A DNA stretch of 64,000 nt, from the NCBI RefSeq assembly GCF_008729015.1, contig NZ_RKSM01000001.1:1302001-1366000 (forward strand), given 5' to 3'. Numbering within the stretch: position 1 is the first letter of the stretch; the number at the start of each line of letters is the position of its first letter. Source of the stretch: Haloarcula sp. CBA1129 (GTDB lineage Archaea > Halobacteriota > Halobacteria > Halobacteriales > Haloarculaceae). Of this stretch, positions 10,791-19,970 are shown one piece after another. The notes under the pieces were generated by a model. The model saw only the letters and a list, made by a program, of their open reading frames with translations. It made no database searches and had not been told where the DNA came from. The position numbers and the translations under genes are program-made.

Positions 10791-12755
10791 TTACTTCCCT
10801 TCGAAGTCCGGCTCGCCGTCGCCCATGAACGCGTTGATGCCCTCCATCACGTCGTCGGTCCCGATGAGGTGACCGAAGGCCTGTGATTCGACTTCGAGGC
10901 CGGCGTCGATGTCGTCACGGCCGGCGAGCATCGCGCGCTTGGTGAGTTTCTGTGCGACCGGCGGGCCGGCGGCCATGTCTTTGGCCAGTTCGAGCGCCTG
11001 CTCGTGGAGCGAATCGTTGTCGACGACCTCGTTGATGAAGCCGAACTCGGCCATCTCGTCGGCGTCGTAACGGTCGCCAGTGAAGATAATCTCCTTGGCG
11101 CGGCCCTCGCCGACGATGCGGGCAAGACGCTGTGTGCCGCCCCAGCCCGGCAACAGACCGAGATTGTGTTCGGGCTGGCCCAGTTCGGAGCGCTCAGAAG
11201 CCACGCGGAGGTCAGCACAGGTCGCCAATTCCATCCCGCCACCCAGCGCGTAGCCGTCGATACCGGCGACGACCGGCATCGAGCACTCTTCGAGCTTGCC
11301 GAACGTCTGCTGACCCTTGCGGGAGAGTTCGATAGCGTCCAGTGGCGTCGCGTTCGAGGCCATCGCCTGCACGTCGGCCCCGGCGGAGAACGCCTTGTCG
11401 CCGGCCCCGGTCAACAGGATGGCGCGCACCTCGTCGTCGTCTTCGAGCAGGTCGACGGCGTCGGCGAGGTCGTCCATCAGCTCGGGGCTGACGGTGTTCA
11501 TCCGGTGTGGGCGGTCGAGTTCGATGTGACCGACCATGTCGCCGGGGTATTCGACCGTGACGTTGTCGAACTCGGCGTCACCCTCGTCTTCGCTACCGTA
11601 GAAGCCACCGTCCTCTGCGGCCTCTCGAAGGCCGTCAGAGACGGCGTACCGCTCTGCCCCGGTCTCCTCGTGGGTTTCCTCGAGTGTGTCGACAAGCGCC
11701 TCAAGGCCAGTCTTGTCGGCGATCTTCGCAGGGCCGTCCGGGAAGCCGCCGCCGAGCTGGACGGCCTGATCGATGTCCGCGACGGGGGCCACGTCGTTCT
11801 CGACGAGTTTCCCGACCTCGTTTGCCATCACGGCGACGAGGCGGTGCTCGACATCCTCACGGCCGGCGTCGGTCGGAATGTCGACGCCGCCGTTCTCGTA
11901 GTCGTAGAAGCCCTTGCCGGTCTTTTTCCCGAGTTCCTCGTTCTCGACTTTTTCCTCGAGCAACGGACACGGGGCGTACGGCTCGCCCAGCACTTCGTGC
12001 ATATATTCGAGGACGTGCAGGCCGACGTCGTTACCCACCTGATCCGAGAGTTCGAACGACCCCATCGGCAGGCCCATGTCGAACTTCGTCGTCGAGTCGA
12101 CCTCGGCGATGGTCGCTACGTCGTCGTGGACGAGCCACGCAGCCTCGTTCATCAGCGGGACGAGAATGCGGTTGACGATGAAGCCCGGCGAGTCCTTGCG
12201 GACGCGGACCGGCGTTTTACCGAAGTCTTCGGCAAGCGCCTCGATGGCGTCCAGCGTCCCGTCGCTTGAGTGTGCGCCGGAGATGACTTCGACCAGCTGC
12301 ATCCGCACCGGCGGATTGAAGAAGTGCATCCCACAGAACTGCTCGGGCCGTTCGGTCACCTCCGACAGCTCCGTAATAGAGAGGCTGGACGTGTTCGTGG
12401 CGAAGATAGCGTCCTCGGGCGCGTGCGCTTCGACCTCTGTGTACACGTCCTTCTTGATCTCCATCTTCTCCGGAACGGCTTCGATGACCACGTCGACATC
12501 GCGTACCGCTTCCTCGACATCGACAAGCGGCGTCACGCGGTCCAGTGCCGCATCGGCTTCGTCCTGCGTTAGCTGGTCTCTCTCGGCCAGCTTGTTCAGC
12601 GACCATTCGATGTTGTCGTAGCCGTCCTCGACGAACTCGTCTTTGATGTCCCGCATCCGCACGTCGTAGCCTGCGAGCGCGGCCACTTCGGTAATTCCAT
12701 GGCCCATGTTCCCGGCACCGAGCACGGCGATAGTGTCAATATCCTCGAAATCCAT
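10791..12755 (-). CDS. Fused 3-hydroxyacyl-CoA dehydrogenase / enoyl-CoA hydratase
   Basis: A 654-residue bifunctional beta-oxidation protein. Residues 1-190 form an NAD-binding Rossmann domain (IAVLGAGNMGHGI), followed by the hydroxyacyl-CoA dehydrogenase C-terminal domain to about residue 385. The last 250 residues are a crotonase-fold enoyl-CoA hydratase with an AFSAGADVQ oxyanion-hole segment. The domain order (dehydrogenase first) is the reverse of bacterial FadB. An upstream in-frame ATG (12788) exists, but 12755 aligns with the dehydrogenase start. It is divergent from an acyl-CoA dehydrogenase, so both probably serve fatty-acid or branched-chain acyl-CoA oxidation. Confidence 0.92.
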   Translation of the reverse strand: MDFEDIDTIAVLGAGNMGHGITEVAALAGYDVRMRDIKDEFVEDGYDNIEWSLNKLAERDQLTQDEADAALDRVTPLVDVEEAVRDVDVVIEAVPEKMEIKKDVYTEVEAHAPEDAIFATNTSSLSITELSEVTERPEQFCGMHFFNPPVRMQLVEVISGAHSSDGTLDAIEALAEDFGKTPVRVRKDSPGFIVNRILVPLMNEAAWLVHDDVATIAEVDSTTKFDMGLPMGSFELSDQVGNDVGLHVLEYMHEVLGEPYAPCPLLEEKVENEELGKKTGKGFYDYENGGVDIPTDAGREDVEHRLVAVMANEVGKLVENDVAPVADIDQAVQLGGGFPDGPAKIADKTGLEALVDTLEETHEETGAERYAVSDGLREAAEDGGFYGSEDEGDAEFDNVTVEYPGDMVGHIELDRPHRMNTVSPELMDDLADAVDLLEDDDEVRAILLTGAGDKAFSAGADVQAMASNATPLDAIELSRKGQQTFGKLEECSMPVVAGIDGYALGGGMELATCADLRVASERSELGQPEHNLGLLPGWGGTQRLARIVGEGRAKEIIFTGDRYDADEMAEFGFINEVVDNDSLHEQALELAKDMAAGPPVAQKLTKRAMLAGRDDIDAGLEVESQAFGHLIGTDDVMEGINAFMGDGEPDFEGK

Positions 12756-12868
12756 GACATATCGTTCCACTGCCGGCCGAGGCTTCAACGTTTCTCTCGT
12801 TAGAAAACCACTCTCAAGTTTATTTCGGATTACAAACCATTAATGCATTTCACGTCAACACACCACAT

Positions 12869-14026
12869 ATGGACTTCGAACTGACAGAAGAGCAACGACA
12901 GATTCAGGACGAGATCGCCCGATTCGCGGAAAACGAAATCAAGCCCGTGGCGACCGAGTACGACACGGAAGAGAAGTTCCCCCGAGAAATCGTCGAGAAG
13001 GCCGCCGAAATGGGTCTGACAGGTGCGAACATTCCGCTGGAGTACGGCGGTGCAGGCTACGATACGCTGACAAACGCCATCATCGCCGAGGAACTGTTCG
13101 CAGCCGATCCCGGTATCGGCCTGAGCATCCAGTCGGCCGCGTTCGGTGCTGACGCCCTCATCGGGTTCGGCTCAGAGGCCCAGAAAGAGGAGTACTTAGA
13201 GCCGGTCGCGACGGGCGACGCCATCATGGGCGCAGCCATCTCCGAGCCCGATACCGGCTCAGACGTGTCGTCCGTGTCGACACAGGCACGAAAAGACGGC
13301 GACGACTGGGTCATCAACGGCAACAAAATGTGGATTACCAACGGCTCGGTCGGTGACTACTTTGTCGTGCTCTGTGAGACCGACCCGGACGCAGAGGGAC
13401 GCTACAACGGCTTCTCGCAAATTCTCGTCGAGTCCGACCGCGACGGGTTCGAGGCCGAGAAGATTACCGGAAAGCTGGGAATTCGCGCGTCGGACACGGC
13501 AGAACTCATCCTCAACGACGTGCGCGTCCCCGGGGACAACCTTGTTGGCACGCGCGGGGCCGGCTTCCTCCAGATCATGCAGTTCTTCGACGAGACCCGG
13601 ACCGGCGTGGCCGCACAGGGTGTCGGTATCGCCCGCGGAGCCGCCGAGCGCGCTCTGGAGTACGCACAGGACCGCGAGCAGTTCGGCCAGTCCATCTCGG
13701 AGTTCCAAGCCATCCAGCACAAGCTCGCCGAGATGTTCACCGAAATCGAGGCGGCACGACAGCTCACACACAAGTCCGCATGGAGCGTCGACAACGACGC
13801 CGATCAGCTCACCCAGTTGGCCTCGATGGCCAAGGAGAAGGCCTCCCGCGTCGCCGTCGAGACAGCCGACGAGGCCGTCCAGATTCACGGCGGCGCTGGC
13901 TACGTCAACGACTTCGATGTCGAGCGGTTCTACCGCGACGCCAAGATCACCCAGATCTACGAGGGGACGACCGAAATCCAGAAGAACATTATCGCCCGGG
14001 AACTGCTCGGGAAAGGCATGACCTGA
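12869..14026 (+). CDS. Acyl-CoA dehydrogenase
   Basis: A 385-residue FAD enzyme with the helical N-terminal domain starting [11 protein letters not shown], the middle beta-domain with [11 protein letters not shown], and the C-terminal four-helix domain containing the [10 protein letters not shown] motif whose glutamate is the usual catalytic base. It catalyses the first oxidation step of beta-oxidation, passing electrons to ETF. It is transcribed divergently from the fused dehydrogenase/hydratase gene with 113 bases between starts. A TATA-like TTTATTTC lies around 12819-12826. Chain-length or branched-chain specificity is not resolvable. Confidence 0.93.
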   Translation: MDFELTEEQRQIQDEIARFAENEIKPVATEYDTEEKFPREIVEKAAEMGLTGANIPLEYGGAGYDTLTNAIIAEELFAADPGIGLSIQSAAFGADALIGFGSEAQKEEYLEPVATGDAIMGAAISEPDTGSDVSSVSTQARKDGDDWVINGNKMWITNGSVGDYFVVLCETDPDAEGRYNGFSQILVESDRDGFEAEKITGKLGIRASDTAELILNDVRVPGDNLVGTRGAGFLQIMQFFDETRTGVAAQGVGIARGAAERALEYAQDREQFGQSISEFQAIQHKLAEMFTEIEAARQLTHKSAWSVDNDADQLTQLASMAKEKASRVAVETADEAVQIHGGAGYVNDFDVERFYRDAKITQIYEGTTEIQKNIIARELLGKGMT

Positions 14027-14106
14027 GCACGCTGCAGCGCTCGGCGATACTTCTGTTTCACGAACGGCCGATCCTCTCAGGCGAGACAGTGGGTAAGCGA
14101 ACCACT

Positions 14107-14117
14107 GCTTTTTAAGC
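14107..14117 (+). promoter_or_regulatory. TATA-like box upstream of the cysE leader
   Basis: GCTTTTTAAGC is a haloarchaeal-style TATA element about 27 bases before the ATG at 14143. Transcription would therefore start almost at that ATG, making the short frame leaderless and leaving about 160 bases before cysE. Assigned by pattern only. Confidence 0.4.
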
Positions 14118-14142
14118 TACTGACCAAGTAGTTGAGCCAACC

Positions 14143-14232
14143 ATGGGCGACCAAGTCCCACGCCGTGCCACTCGCCCGCTTCAGACTGGAGCCAGTTGCC
14201 GCTCTCTCCGTCGCTGTTGTTGTCCCCGGTGA
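14143..14232 (+). CDS. Possible Cys-rich leader peptide upstream of cysE (29 codons)
   Basis: A 29-codon frame starts at the ATG at 14143 and ends at TGA 14230-14232, 69 bases before cysE. The peptide contains Cys at residue 19 and a Cys-Cys-Cys run at residues 25-27, just before the stop. A TATA-like element sits at leaderless spacing upstream, and a perfect 6-bp hairpin (GGTCCG, loop of 6, CGGACC) follows at 14237-14254. Cysteine-codon runs before a cysteine biosynthesis gene recall bacterial cysteine-responsive leader peptides. The peptide is arginine-rich, unlike normal haloarchaeal proteins, so chance is a real alternative. Confidence 0.35.
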   Translation: MGDQVPRRATRPLQTGASCRSLRRCCCPR

Positions 14233-14301
14233 CTTCGGTCCGGTGATTCGGACCACGACCGACTGTCTCGTGCGCAGACGATACGCTCACCCACATACAT
14301 A

Positions 14302-14859
14302 ATGTTAGACCGACTGAAAGCGGATATCCGTACAGCACTCACAAAGGACCCGGCGGCAACGAGCGCCGTGGAGGTCGCACTGACGTACCCCGGCCTGCAC
14401 GCGATCTGGGCCTATCGGATTGCTCACTGGCTCTGGGGCCACGACCGGACGATGCTTGCCAGACTCATCTCCCATGTCACGAGGTTCCTGACCGGCGTCG
14501 AAATCCACCCCGCCGCGGAGATCGGCGAGCGGGTGTTCATCGACCACGGGATGGGCATCGTTATCGGCGAAACGGCCGAGATCGGCGACGACGTGCTCCT
14601 GTACCACGGCGTCACCCTCGGCGGCACCTCGATGCGCCGAGAGAAGCGCCACCCGACAGTCGAGGACGGCGCGACCATCGGCGCTGACGCCTCGATAATG
14701 GGGCCGATAACCGTCGGTGAGAACGCCTCCGTCGGGGCTGGCGCTGTCGTCGTCGACGACGTGCCCCCGGAGACGACAGTCGTCGGCAACCCGGCGGAGC
14801 CGGTCGGTGCTGCCGGTGTCGCCTCACCAAACCCAGACCCAATCATCGCCGACGGCTAA
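14302..14859 (+). CDS. cysE: Serine O-acetyltransferase
   Basis: A 185-residue protein with the CysE N-terminal helical segment and a hexapeptide-repeat beta-helix containing [16 protein letters not shown] and YHGVTLGGT, the acetyl-CoA and serine-binding core with the catalytic His. It makes O-acetylserine, the precursor of cysteine. It is shorter than E. coli CysE (273) but matches the short form found in many archaea and Gram-positives. There is no clear Shine-Dalgarno sequence before the ATG. A Cys-rich short frame and hairpin precede it, and a DNA glycosylase gene follows 45 bases downstream. Confidence 0.92.
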   Translation: MLDRLKADIRTALTKDPAATSAVEVALTYPGLHAIWAYRIAHWLWGHDRTMLARLISHVTRFLTGVEIHPAAEIGERVFIDHGMGIVIGETAEIGDDVLLYHGVTLGGTSMRREKRHPTVEDGATIGADASIMGPITVGENASVGAGAVVVDDVPPETTVVGNPAEPVGAAGVASPNPDPIIADG

Positions 14860-14904
14860 CGGCGACAGACACGTTCTTTTCCGTCGAGCTAGTACCACAG
14901 AGCC

Positions 14905-15516
14905 ATGAGTGACTCGCCGCACGAGGCGTTACGCGCAGACCCCGATATCGGGCCGCTCGTCGAGACACACGGGGAACTCACGCTCGATTCGGCGTCGGAC
15001 CTCTTCGAGCGGCTCGTCGTCTCGATTCTCCGCCAGCAGGTGTCGATGGCGTCGGCCGCCGCGACGCGTGAACGGCTGTTCGACACTGTCACCGTGACGC
15101 CGGGGGGCATCAAGAACGCAGACGACGAGGTGCTCCGGGACGCCGGGCTCTCACGCCAGAAGACCAGATACGTCAACGAAGTCGCCGACGCGTTTCTGGA
15201 ACACGACTACTCGCTGGCGACCTTCGAGGACGCCACCGATGAGGAAATCCACGAGGAGCTGACCGCCATCACCGGCGTCGGCGACTGGACCGCGAACATG
15301 CAACTCCTGTTCGCGTTCGGCCGCGAGGACGTGTTCCCGGTCGGCGATCTGGGCATCCGCAAAGGATTCGAAGCCGTTGTCGGCGAGGGGTACAGTCGCA
15401 CGGAGATGCGGGAGTACGCCGAGCGGTGGTCGCCGTATCGGAGCTACGCGAGCCTGTATCTGTGGCGCGCCAGCGAGGACATCGCCGAGAGTGTCGCGGA
15501 AGTGAGTGAGGACTGA
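14905..15516 (+). CDS. DNA-3-methyladenine glycosylase (AlkA-like, HhH-GPD superfamily)
   Basis: A 203-residue base-excision repair enzyme. The helix-hairpin-helix segment is ITGVGDWTANM, followed by the FPVGDLGIRKG motif whose Asp is the catalytic residue of the HhH-GPD family. SILRQQVSMASA matches the AlkA/Mag-type glycosylase core. There is no iron-sulphur cysteine cluster, which separates it from Nth/MutY. It would remove alkylated bases such as 3-methyladenine. It lies 45 bases after cysE on the same strand, probably a separate function in one transcript. Confidence 0.88.
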   Translation: MSDSPHEALRADPDIGPLVETHGELTLDSASDLFERLVVSILRQQVSMASAAATRERLFDTVTVTPGGIKNADDEVLRDAGLSRQKTRYVNEVADAFLEHDYSLATFEDATDEEIHEELTAITGVGDWTANMQLLFAFGREDVFPVGDLGIRKGFEAVVGEGYSRTEMREYAERWSPYRSYASLYLWRASEDIAESVAEVSED

Positions 15517-15546
15517 GCCGGTTCGGAGGTCGGTACCGGGGAGTCG

Positions 15547-16899
15547 CTACTCTTCGCTCTGTTCTTCTTCTTCGGTGTCCACTTCTGATTCGTCGTCTGC
15601 CCGGCGGTTCACATCGACCTGATAGTGTTTGAGAATATCCCGTCCCAGCAACAGCGGATAGTCCATATGCCCGCGGTCTTCGACGCTTGCGGTGACGGTG
15701 TGTTGGGTCCCGCCGACGCCGACGACGAGGTCGACGACCGGACGCGAGCGGCCGGACTTGAGGCTCCCGGATTTGATCTTCACGATGTCGAGAATCGGCC
15801 CCGTTCCGATTTCCGCGGCGAGTTTAGCGTCGATGCTGGTCCGGGTCGCGCCGGTGTCGGACTTCGCGAGGACGGACTTGGTCCCCTGCGTTCCGGTGAC
15901 GACGACCTCCTCGATGTAGCCCACGACGACGTTCTCCTGTGCTTTCGGCTGTGGCTTCTTCGGCGTACATGCGGGCTTGGAGTCGTCAAGTCGGTCTGAG
16001 AGCCGTTCGACAGTTTCGTCGTCGACACTCCCGCCGGCCCGCTCGATGGCGAGCTGGGCGATATAGGGGGCGGGGCTGACGCCGCTGGCCTTGAACAGCC
16101 CGCGGAACCCGGCAGTTGGGTTCACTTCGAGCACGTAGTAGCCGTCGTCGCTCTGGACGATATCGACGCCAGCGTAGTCCAGCCCGATGGCCTCGACCGA
16201 ATTGAGCGCGATTTCCCTGACCCGCTCGGGGAGCGTCCCGGTCATGTCCTCGACTTCGCCGCCGAGCGCGACGTTCGTCCGCCACTCGCCCTCGGGCGCG
16301 TAGCGGTTCATCGCGCCGACGATCTGGTCGCCGACGACGTACACGCGGAGGTCGTGGTGGCGCTGCTCGTCGTGTTCCATGTACTCCTGTAAGAAGGCAT
16401 AGCGGCCGCCGACCTGTGCGTTGACCTGATTTTCCAGATCAACCATCCACGTCCCCCCACCATGTGTGCCGATAGCAGTCTTGTACACCGCGCGATCACC
16501 GAACCGGTCCCGTTCCTCGTTCAGCAGGTCGCTGGACAGCGCAAGCAACGCGTCCGGAACAGGAACGCCGGCGTCGGCCAACGCTGCGGCGCTTGCGAAT
16601 TTATGCAGGGCCGTCGTCGCCGCCATCGGCTCGTTCAACATTGGCGCGAGCCGACTGATAGTCATCCCCAGCCCGATCCCCTCCGCCGGGTGTTCGTCGC
16701 TGGAAAGTAGTAGCCGGTTCGCGACCACGTCGACGCTTGGTTCGAGCGTCATGTCGCCGTCGGTGACGCCAATCGCGGTGTTTTCGGTCCGAAGCCACTC
16801 CGTGTCATAGCCCATCTCGTCGACCGCGTTCAGGATGGCCTTCGACTCCTTGCTTGAGTGGAGACTGAGAACGCCAACTGTGATATCCTGGTCGCTCAT
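15547..16899 (-). CDS. RimK-type ATP-grasp ligase fused to a RimB/retropepsin-like domain
   Basis: A 450-residue protein. Residues about 95-285 are an ATP-grasp ligase: IGTHGGGTWMVD is the flexible ATP loop, and a DIVQSDDGYYVLEVNPTAG-like metal-binding end follows. After a linker (KPACTPKKPQPKAQE), residues about 325-430 are a retropepsin-like RimB/DUF785 domain with the catalytic-type SDTGATRT motif and a YPLLLGRDIL segment. RimK ligases add amino acids such as glutamate to proteins or small molecules. The upstream extension to 16965 is unlikely; the ATG at 16899 starts the conserved domain. The divergent neighbour is an aspartoacylase-like deacylase. Confidence 0.88.
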   Translation of the reverse strand: MSDQDITVGVLSLHSSKESKAILNAVDEMGYDTEWLRTENTAIGVTDGDMTLEPSVDVVANRLLLSSDEHPAEGIGLGMTISRLAPMLNEPMAATTALHKFASAAALADAGVPVPDALLALSSDLLNEERDRFGDRAVYKTAIGTHGGGTWMVDLENQVNAQVGGRYAFLQEYMEHDEQRHHDLRVYVVGDQIVGAMNRYAPEGEWRTNVALGGEVEDMTGTLPERVREIALNSVEAIGLDYAGVDIVQSDDGYYVLEVNPTAGFRGLFKASGVSPAPYIAQLAIERAGGSVDDETVERLSDRLDDSKPACTPKKPQPKAQENVVVGYIEEVVVTGTQGTKSVLAKSDTGATRTSIDAKLAAEIGTGPILDIVKIKSGSLKSGRSRPVVDLVVGVGGTQHTVTASVEDRGHMDYPLLLGRDILKHYQVDVNRRADDESEVDTEEEEQSEE

Positions 16900-17013
16900 G
16901 CCCTCGCCTTCTGTCGGCCATGATATAGATGTACGGATGGGGAACGCGGTACGACCCGACCCCACAACCGTCTCGCCGGAGGGGTTTTAGCCGCCGCCTC
17001 TCGTTGTGATGGC

Positions 17014-18036
17014 ATGGACGAAGCCGAGCCGTTCACCTACGACGGGGGGATCGTTGCGCCGGGTGAGACCCGCAACGTTCGCTACACGGTCAGCGAGACG
17101 TATCTCGGTGACGCTGTCCGGATGCCGGTTACCATCGTCAACGGGGAACGACCCGGACCGACAGTGTTTCTCACCGCGGCGGCCCACGGCGACGAACTCA
17201 ACGGCATCGAGGTCGTCCGGGAGGTCGCCCACGAGTGGGACCACGAGGGGCTTGCAGGCACGCTAGTCTGTCTGCCAGTGCTGAACGTCCCGGCGTTTCT
17301 GGCACAGGAGCGATACCTGCCGATTTACGACCGGGACCTGAACCGCTCGTTCCCCGGCGACCCCGAATCGACGAGCGCGAAGCGAATGGCCCACGAGATT
17401 TTCCGGAACTTCCTCGCCCCGTGTGACGTGGGCCTCGATTTTCACACGTCCACGCGTGGTCGGACGAACATGCTTCACGTCCGGGCGGACATGGACGACC
17501 CTGCGGTTGCGCGGGTCGCGAATGCCTTCTCGTCGAACGTCATTATTTCCTCTGAAGGCCCATCGGGGTCGCTCCGTCGGGAGTTGAGCGATTCGGGCGT
17601 CCCGACAGTCACGATAGAGATGGGCGAAGCGCATCGGTTCCAGCGGCCGCTCATCGACTCGGCCTTAGAGAGTGTGCGGTCGGTGCTTGCGGAGTTCGGC
17701 CTCCGGGACTCCGACACTGTCCGGTGGCCGGGCTGGCGGACAGTCATCGACGATACCGGCGAGAAGACTTGGATCCGTGCAGACTCGGGCGGTTTAGTGG
17801 ATATGCACTACGACCGCGGCGATCTGGTGTACGAAGACGACGTAATCTGTACGATCACGAACCCGTTCAAGACGGAGAACACGCTGATGCGTGCGCCGTT
17901 TACCGGCCTCTTGGTCGGCATCCTCGAGAACCCACTGGTGTACCCCGGTAATCCGCTGTGTCACCTAGTCCGACTCGACGACCGGACACAGCGGGCTATC
18001 GAGTGGAACCGTCGGACGAACGACGACGATTGGTAA
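17014..18036 (+). CDS. Succinylglutamate desuccinylase/aspartoacylase family zinc enzyme
   Basis: A 340-residue protein of the AstE/AspA M14-like family. AAHGDELNGIEV gives the HxxE zinc ligands, an RDLNRSFPGD substrate-binding motif follows, and DFHTSTRG supplies the third zinc His. The C-terminal 80 residues form the beta-rich cap typical of the family. Such enzymes hydrolyse N-acyl amino acids or release acyl groups from amino acids. It is divergent from the RimK-RimB fusion, and RimK genes often sit beside this family, so the two may act on the same aminoacylated product (inference). Substrate not known. Confidence 0.88.
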   Translation: MDEAEPFTYDGGIVAPGETRNVRYTVSETYLGDAVRMPVTIVNGERPGPTVFLTAAAHGDELNGIEVVREVAHEWDHEGLAGTLVCLPVLNVPAFLAQERYLPIYDRDLNRSFPGDPESTSAKRMAHEIFRNFLAPCDVGLDFHTSTRGRTNMLHVRADMDDPAVARVANAFSSNVIISSEGPSGSLRRELSDSGVPTVTIEMGEAHRFQRPLIDSALESVRSVLAEFGLRDSDTVRWPGWRTVIDDTGEKTWIRADSGGLVDMHYDRGDLVYEDDVICTITNPFKTENTLMRAPFTGLLVGILENPLVYPGNPLCHLVRLDDRTQRAIEWNRRTNDDDW

Positions 18037-18135
18037 CGGTGGAGTAGTCAATTGACGAACGTCTTCGGGCGGGATTCCGGCGATACGCGTCCGTTGTAGA
18101 AACTACTATCTGTCCCCGGACTAACCCCCCAGTGT

Positions 18136-18555
18136 ATGAGTCAGTCTTACAATCGCGGCACCGTCGAGGACTTCGGACGGTGGCGGGAGTTCACGGCCGG
18201 GATGTGGGCCTGGATCTTCCACAAGTTCACCGGCTGGGTTCTCGTGGGCTACCTGTTCACCCACATCGCGGTGCTGAGCACTTCGGTCGGCGTCGATCCG
18301 GCGAGCGCACAGGCAGGCAGCGACCTCTACACCAGCACGCTCAGTGGTCTCGAATCGCTGCTGATCGTCCGGTTTCTCGAAGTCGGTCTGCTGGCCGTCG
18401 CCGTCTTCCACATCCTCAACGGGATTCGGCTGCTGATGGTTGATCTCGGCGTGGGGCTGGAATCGCAGGACAAGAGCTTCTACGCGTCGCTCCTGCTGAC
18501 CGGCGCAATCGTCATCGCAAGCGTGCCGACGTTCCTCGGGGGGAAACTAGCCTGA
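18136..18555 (+). CDS. sdhC: Succinate dehydrogenase cytochrome b subunit (membrane anchor C)
   Basis: A 139-residue membrane protein with three hydrophobic segments, the first two carrying His residues (LFTHIAV and AVFHILNG) suited to haem b ligation. It anchors complex II and, with SdhD, passes electrons to menaquinone. Start ATG 18136. The stop overlaps the sdhD ATG, showing translational coupling. Confidence 0.93.
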   Translation: MSQSYNRGTVEDFGRWREFTAGMWAWIFHKFTGWVLVGYLFTHIAVLSTSVGVDPASAQAGSDLYTSTLSGLESLLIVRFLEVGLLAVAVFHILNGIRLLMVDLGVGLESQDKSFYASLLLTGAIVIASVPTFLGGKLA

Positions 18556-18920
18556 TGGCACAGCACTACTCCTCCTTTGACCGCGGCGGGCGTCGCTGGC
18601 TGTTCCAGCGGCTGACAGCGGTGTTCCTCATCGGCGTGCTCGCGTTCCACTTCATGCTGTTGCACTTCGTGAACCATGCCTCGGATATCACGTTCCTAGG
18701 CACGCAGGCCCGGATGAGTCAGGTCAGCTACTTCGCGACGATGTGGCTGTTCCTCGTGACCGCAACGTTCCACGGCGTCAACGGTGTGTACAACGCGCTG
18801 GTCAATCAGGGACTCACCGGGTCCCAGAAAAACGCAGTCAAATACATGCTCGGCATCGCTGGCCTCCTGCTCGTCGTGCAGGGGACCCGCGTGTCGCTGG
18901 CCATGACGACCCTCGTCTGA
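18555..18920 (+). CDS. sdhD: Succinate dehydrogenase membrane anchor subunit D
   Basis: A 121-residue protein with three predicted transmembrane helices. The first contains FHFMLLHFVNH and the second ATFHGVNGVYN, both His-bearing as in SdhD. It is translationally coupled to sdhC (ATG at 18555 overlapping the sdhC stop) and followed by sdhB four bases later. Confidence 0.92.
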   Translation: MAQHYSSFDRGGRRWLFQRLTAVFLIGVLAFHFMLLHFVNHASDITFLGTQARMSQVSYFATMWLFLVTATFHGVNGVYNALVNQGLTGSQKNAVKYMLGIAGLLLVVQGTRVSLAMTTLV

Positions 18921-18923
18921 ACT

Positions 18924-19811
18924 ATGAGTACGCAAATCGAACAACAGGAAACCGAGACGGAAGCCGACGAGGAGACAGAACCCGAGGTCCAGTCCCCGGG
19001 CGAGCGTCGGCGCGAACAGCGAGACGAACGACAGGCACAGGAGCAGGCCCAGCGGGAAGTCGAGGAGGAGACCCTCGACGACGAGGACACGATCACGCTG
19101 AAAGTGTTCCGCTACGACCCCGAAGTCGAGGGGAAGCAGGAACCACGCTTCGACGACTTCCGCGTCCCGTTCCACAAGGGGATGACCATCCTCGACGCGC
19201 TCATCTACGCACGGGACCACTACGACTCCTCGCTGACCTTCCGACACTCCTGCCGGCAGGCCGTCTGCGGGTCCGATGCACTGTTTGTCAACGGGCGACA
19301 GCGTCTGGGCTGCAAGACGCAGATATCCGAGCTTGAGGACCCGGTCCGTATCGAGCCGCTGCCCCATCAGGAGGTCGTGAAGGACCTCGTCGTCGACATG
19401 GAGCACTTCTACGACCAGATGGAGGCCGTCGAGCCGTACTTCGACGCCGACGAGACCCCGGACGATAAGCTCGAAGAGCAGCGCCAGACACGGGAGAACC
19501 GCGAGAAGGTCAAGATGTCCACGCGGTGTATCTGGTGTGGCGCGTGCATGTCCTCGTGTAACATCGCCGCCGGCGACAACGAGTACCTCGGCCCCGCGGC
19601 CATCAACAAGGCCTACCGGTTCGCGATGGACAACCGCGAGGGCGAGGACCGCAAGCAGGAGCGACTACGCATCATCGAGCAGGAACACGGTGTCTGGCGC
19701 TGCCAGACCCAGTTCTCCTGTACCGAAGTGTGTCCGAAAGACATCCCGCTGACTGAGCACATCCAAGAACTCAAGCGGGAAGCGGTCAAGAACAACCTCA
19801 AGTTCTGGTAG
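18924..19811 (+). CDS. sdhB: Succinate dehydrogenase iron-sulphur subunit
   Basis: A 295-residue protein. The first 50 residues are an acidic Glu/Gln-rich extension beyond the bacterial length of about 240. A plant-ferredoxin [2Fe-2S] domain follows with SCRQAVCGSD and a distal RLGCKT, with Asp replacing one Cys as in E. coli SdhB. Next come the [4Fe-4S] motif CIWCGACMSSCN and the [3Fe-4S]/[4Fe-4S] motif CTEVCPKDIP. It carries electrons from FAD in SdhA to the quinone site. Normally sdhA would follow; here a histidine kinase on the opposite strand intervenes. Confidence 0.95.
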   Translation: MSTQIEQQETETEADEETEPEVQSPGERRREQRDERQAQEQAQREVEEETLDDEDTITLKVFRYDPEVEGKQEPRFDDFRVPFHKGMTILDALIYARDHYDSSLTFRHSCRQAVCGSDALFVNGRQRLGCKTQISELEDPVRIEPLPHQEVVKDLVVDMEHFYDQMEAVEPYFDADETPDDKLEEQRQTRENREKVKMSTRCIWCGACMSSCNIAAGDNEYLGPAAINKAYRFAMDNREGEDRKQERLRIIEQEHGVWRCQTQFSCTEVCPKDIPLTEHIQELKREAVKNNLKFW

Positions 19812-19970
19812 CGCGATTCGACTGGCTAGTTTTCCGTTCGCGTTCGGAGTCCGATAGCAGTAGCGGCTGTGATTCGAGTCGAATAGCCACGCTGGCCGTG
19901 ATTCACGCCGGTCGCTACAGTGAGCGCCGGCCTCTCCAATGGGCGTAGCCAGCGACCACAGAACCGTGGC

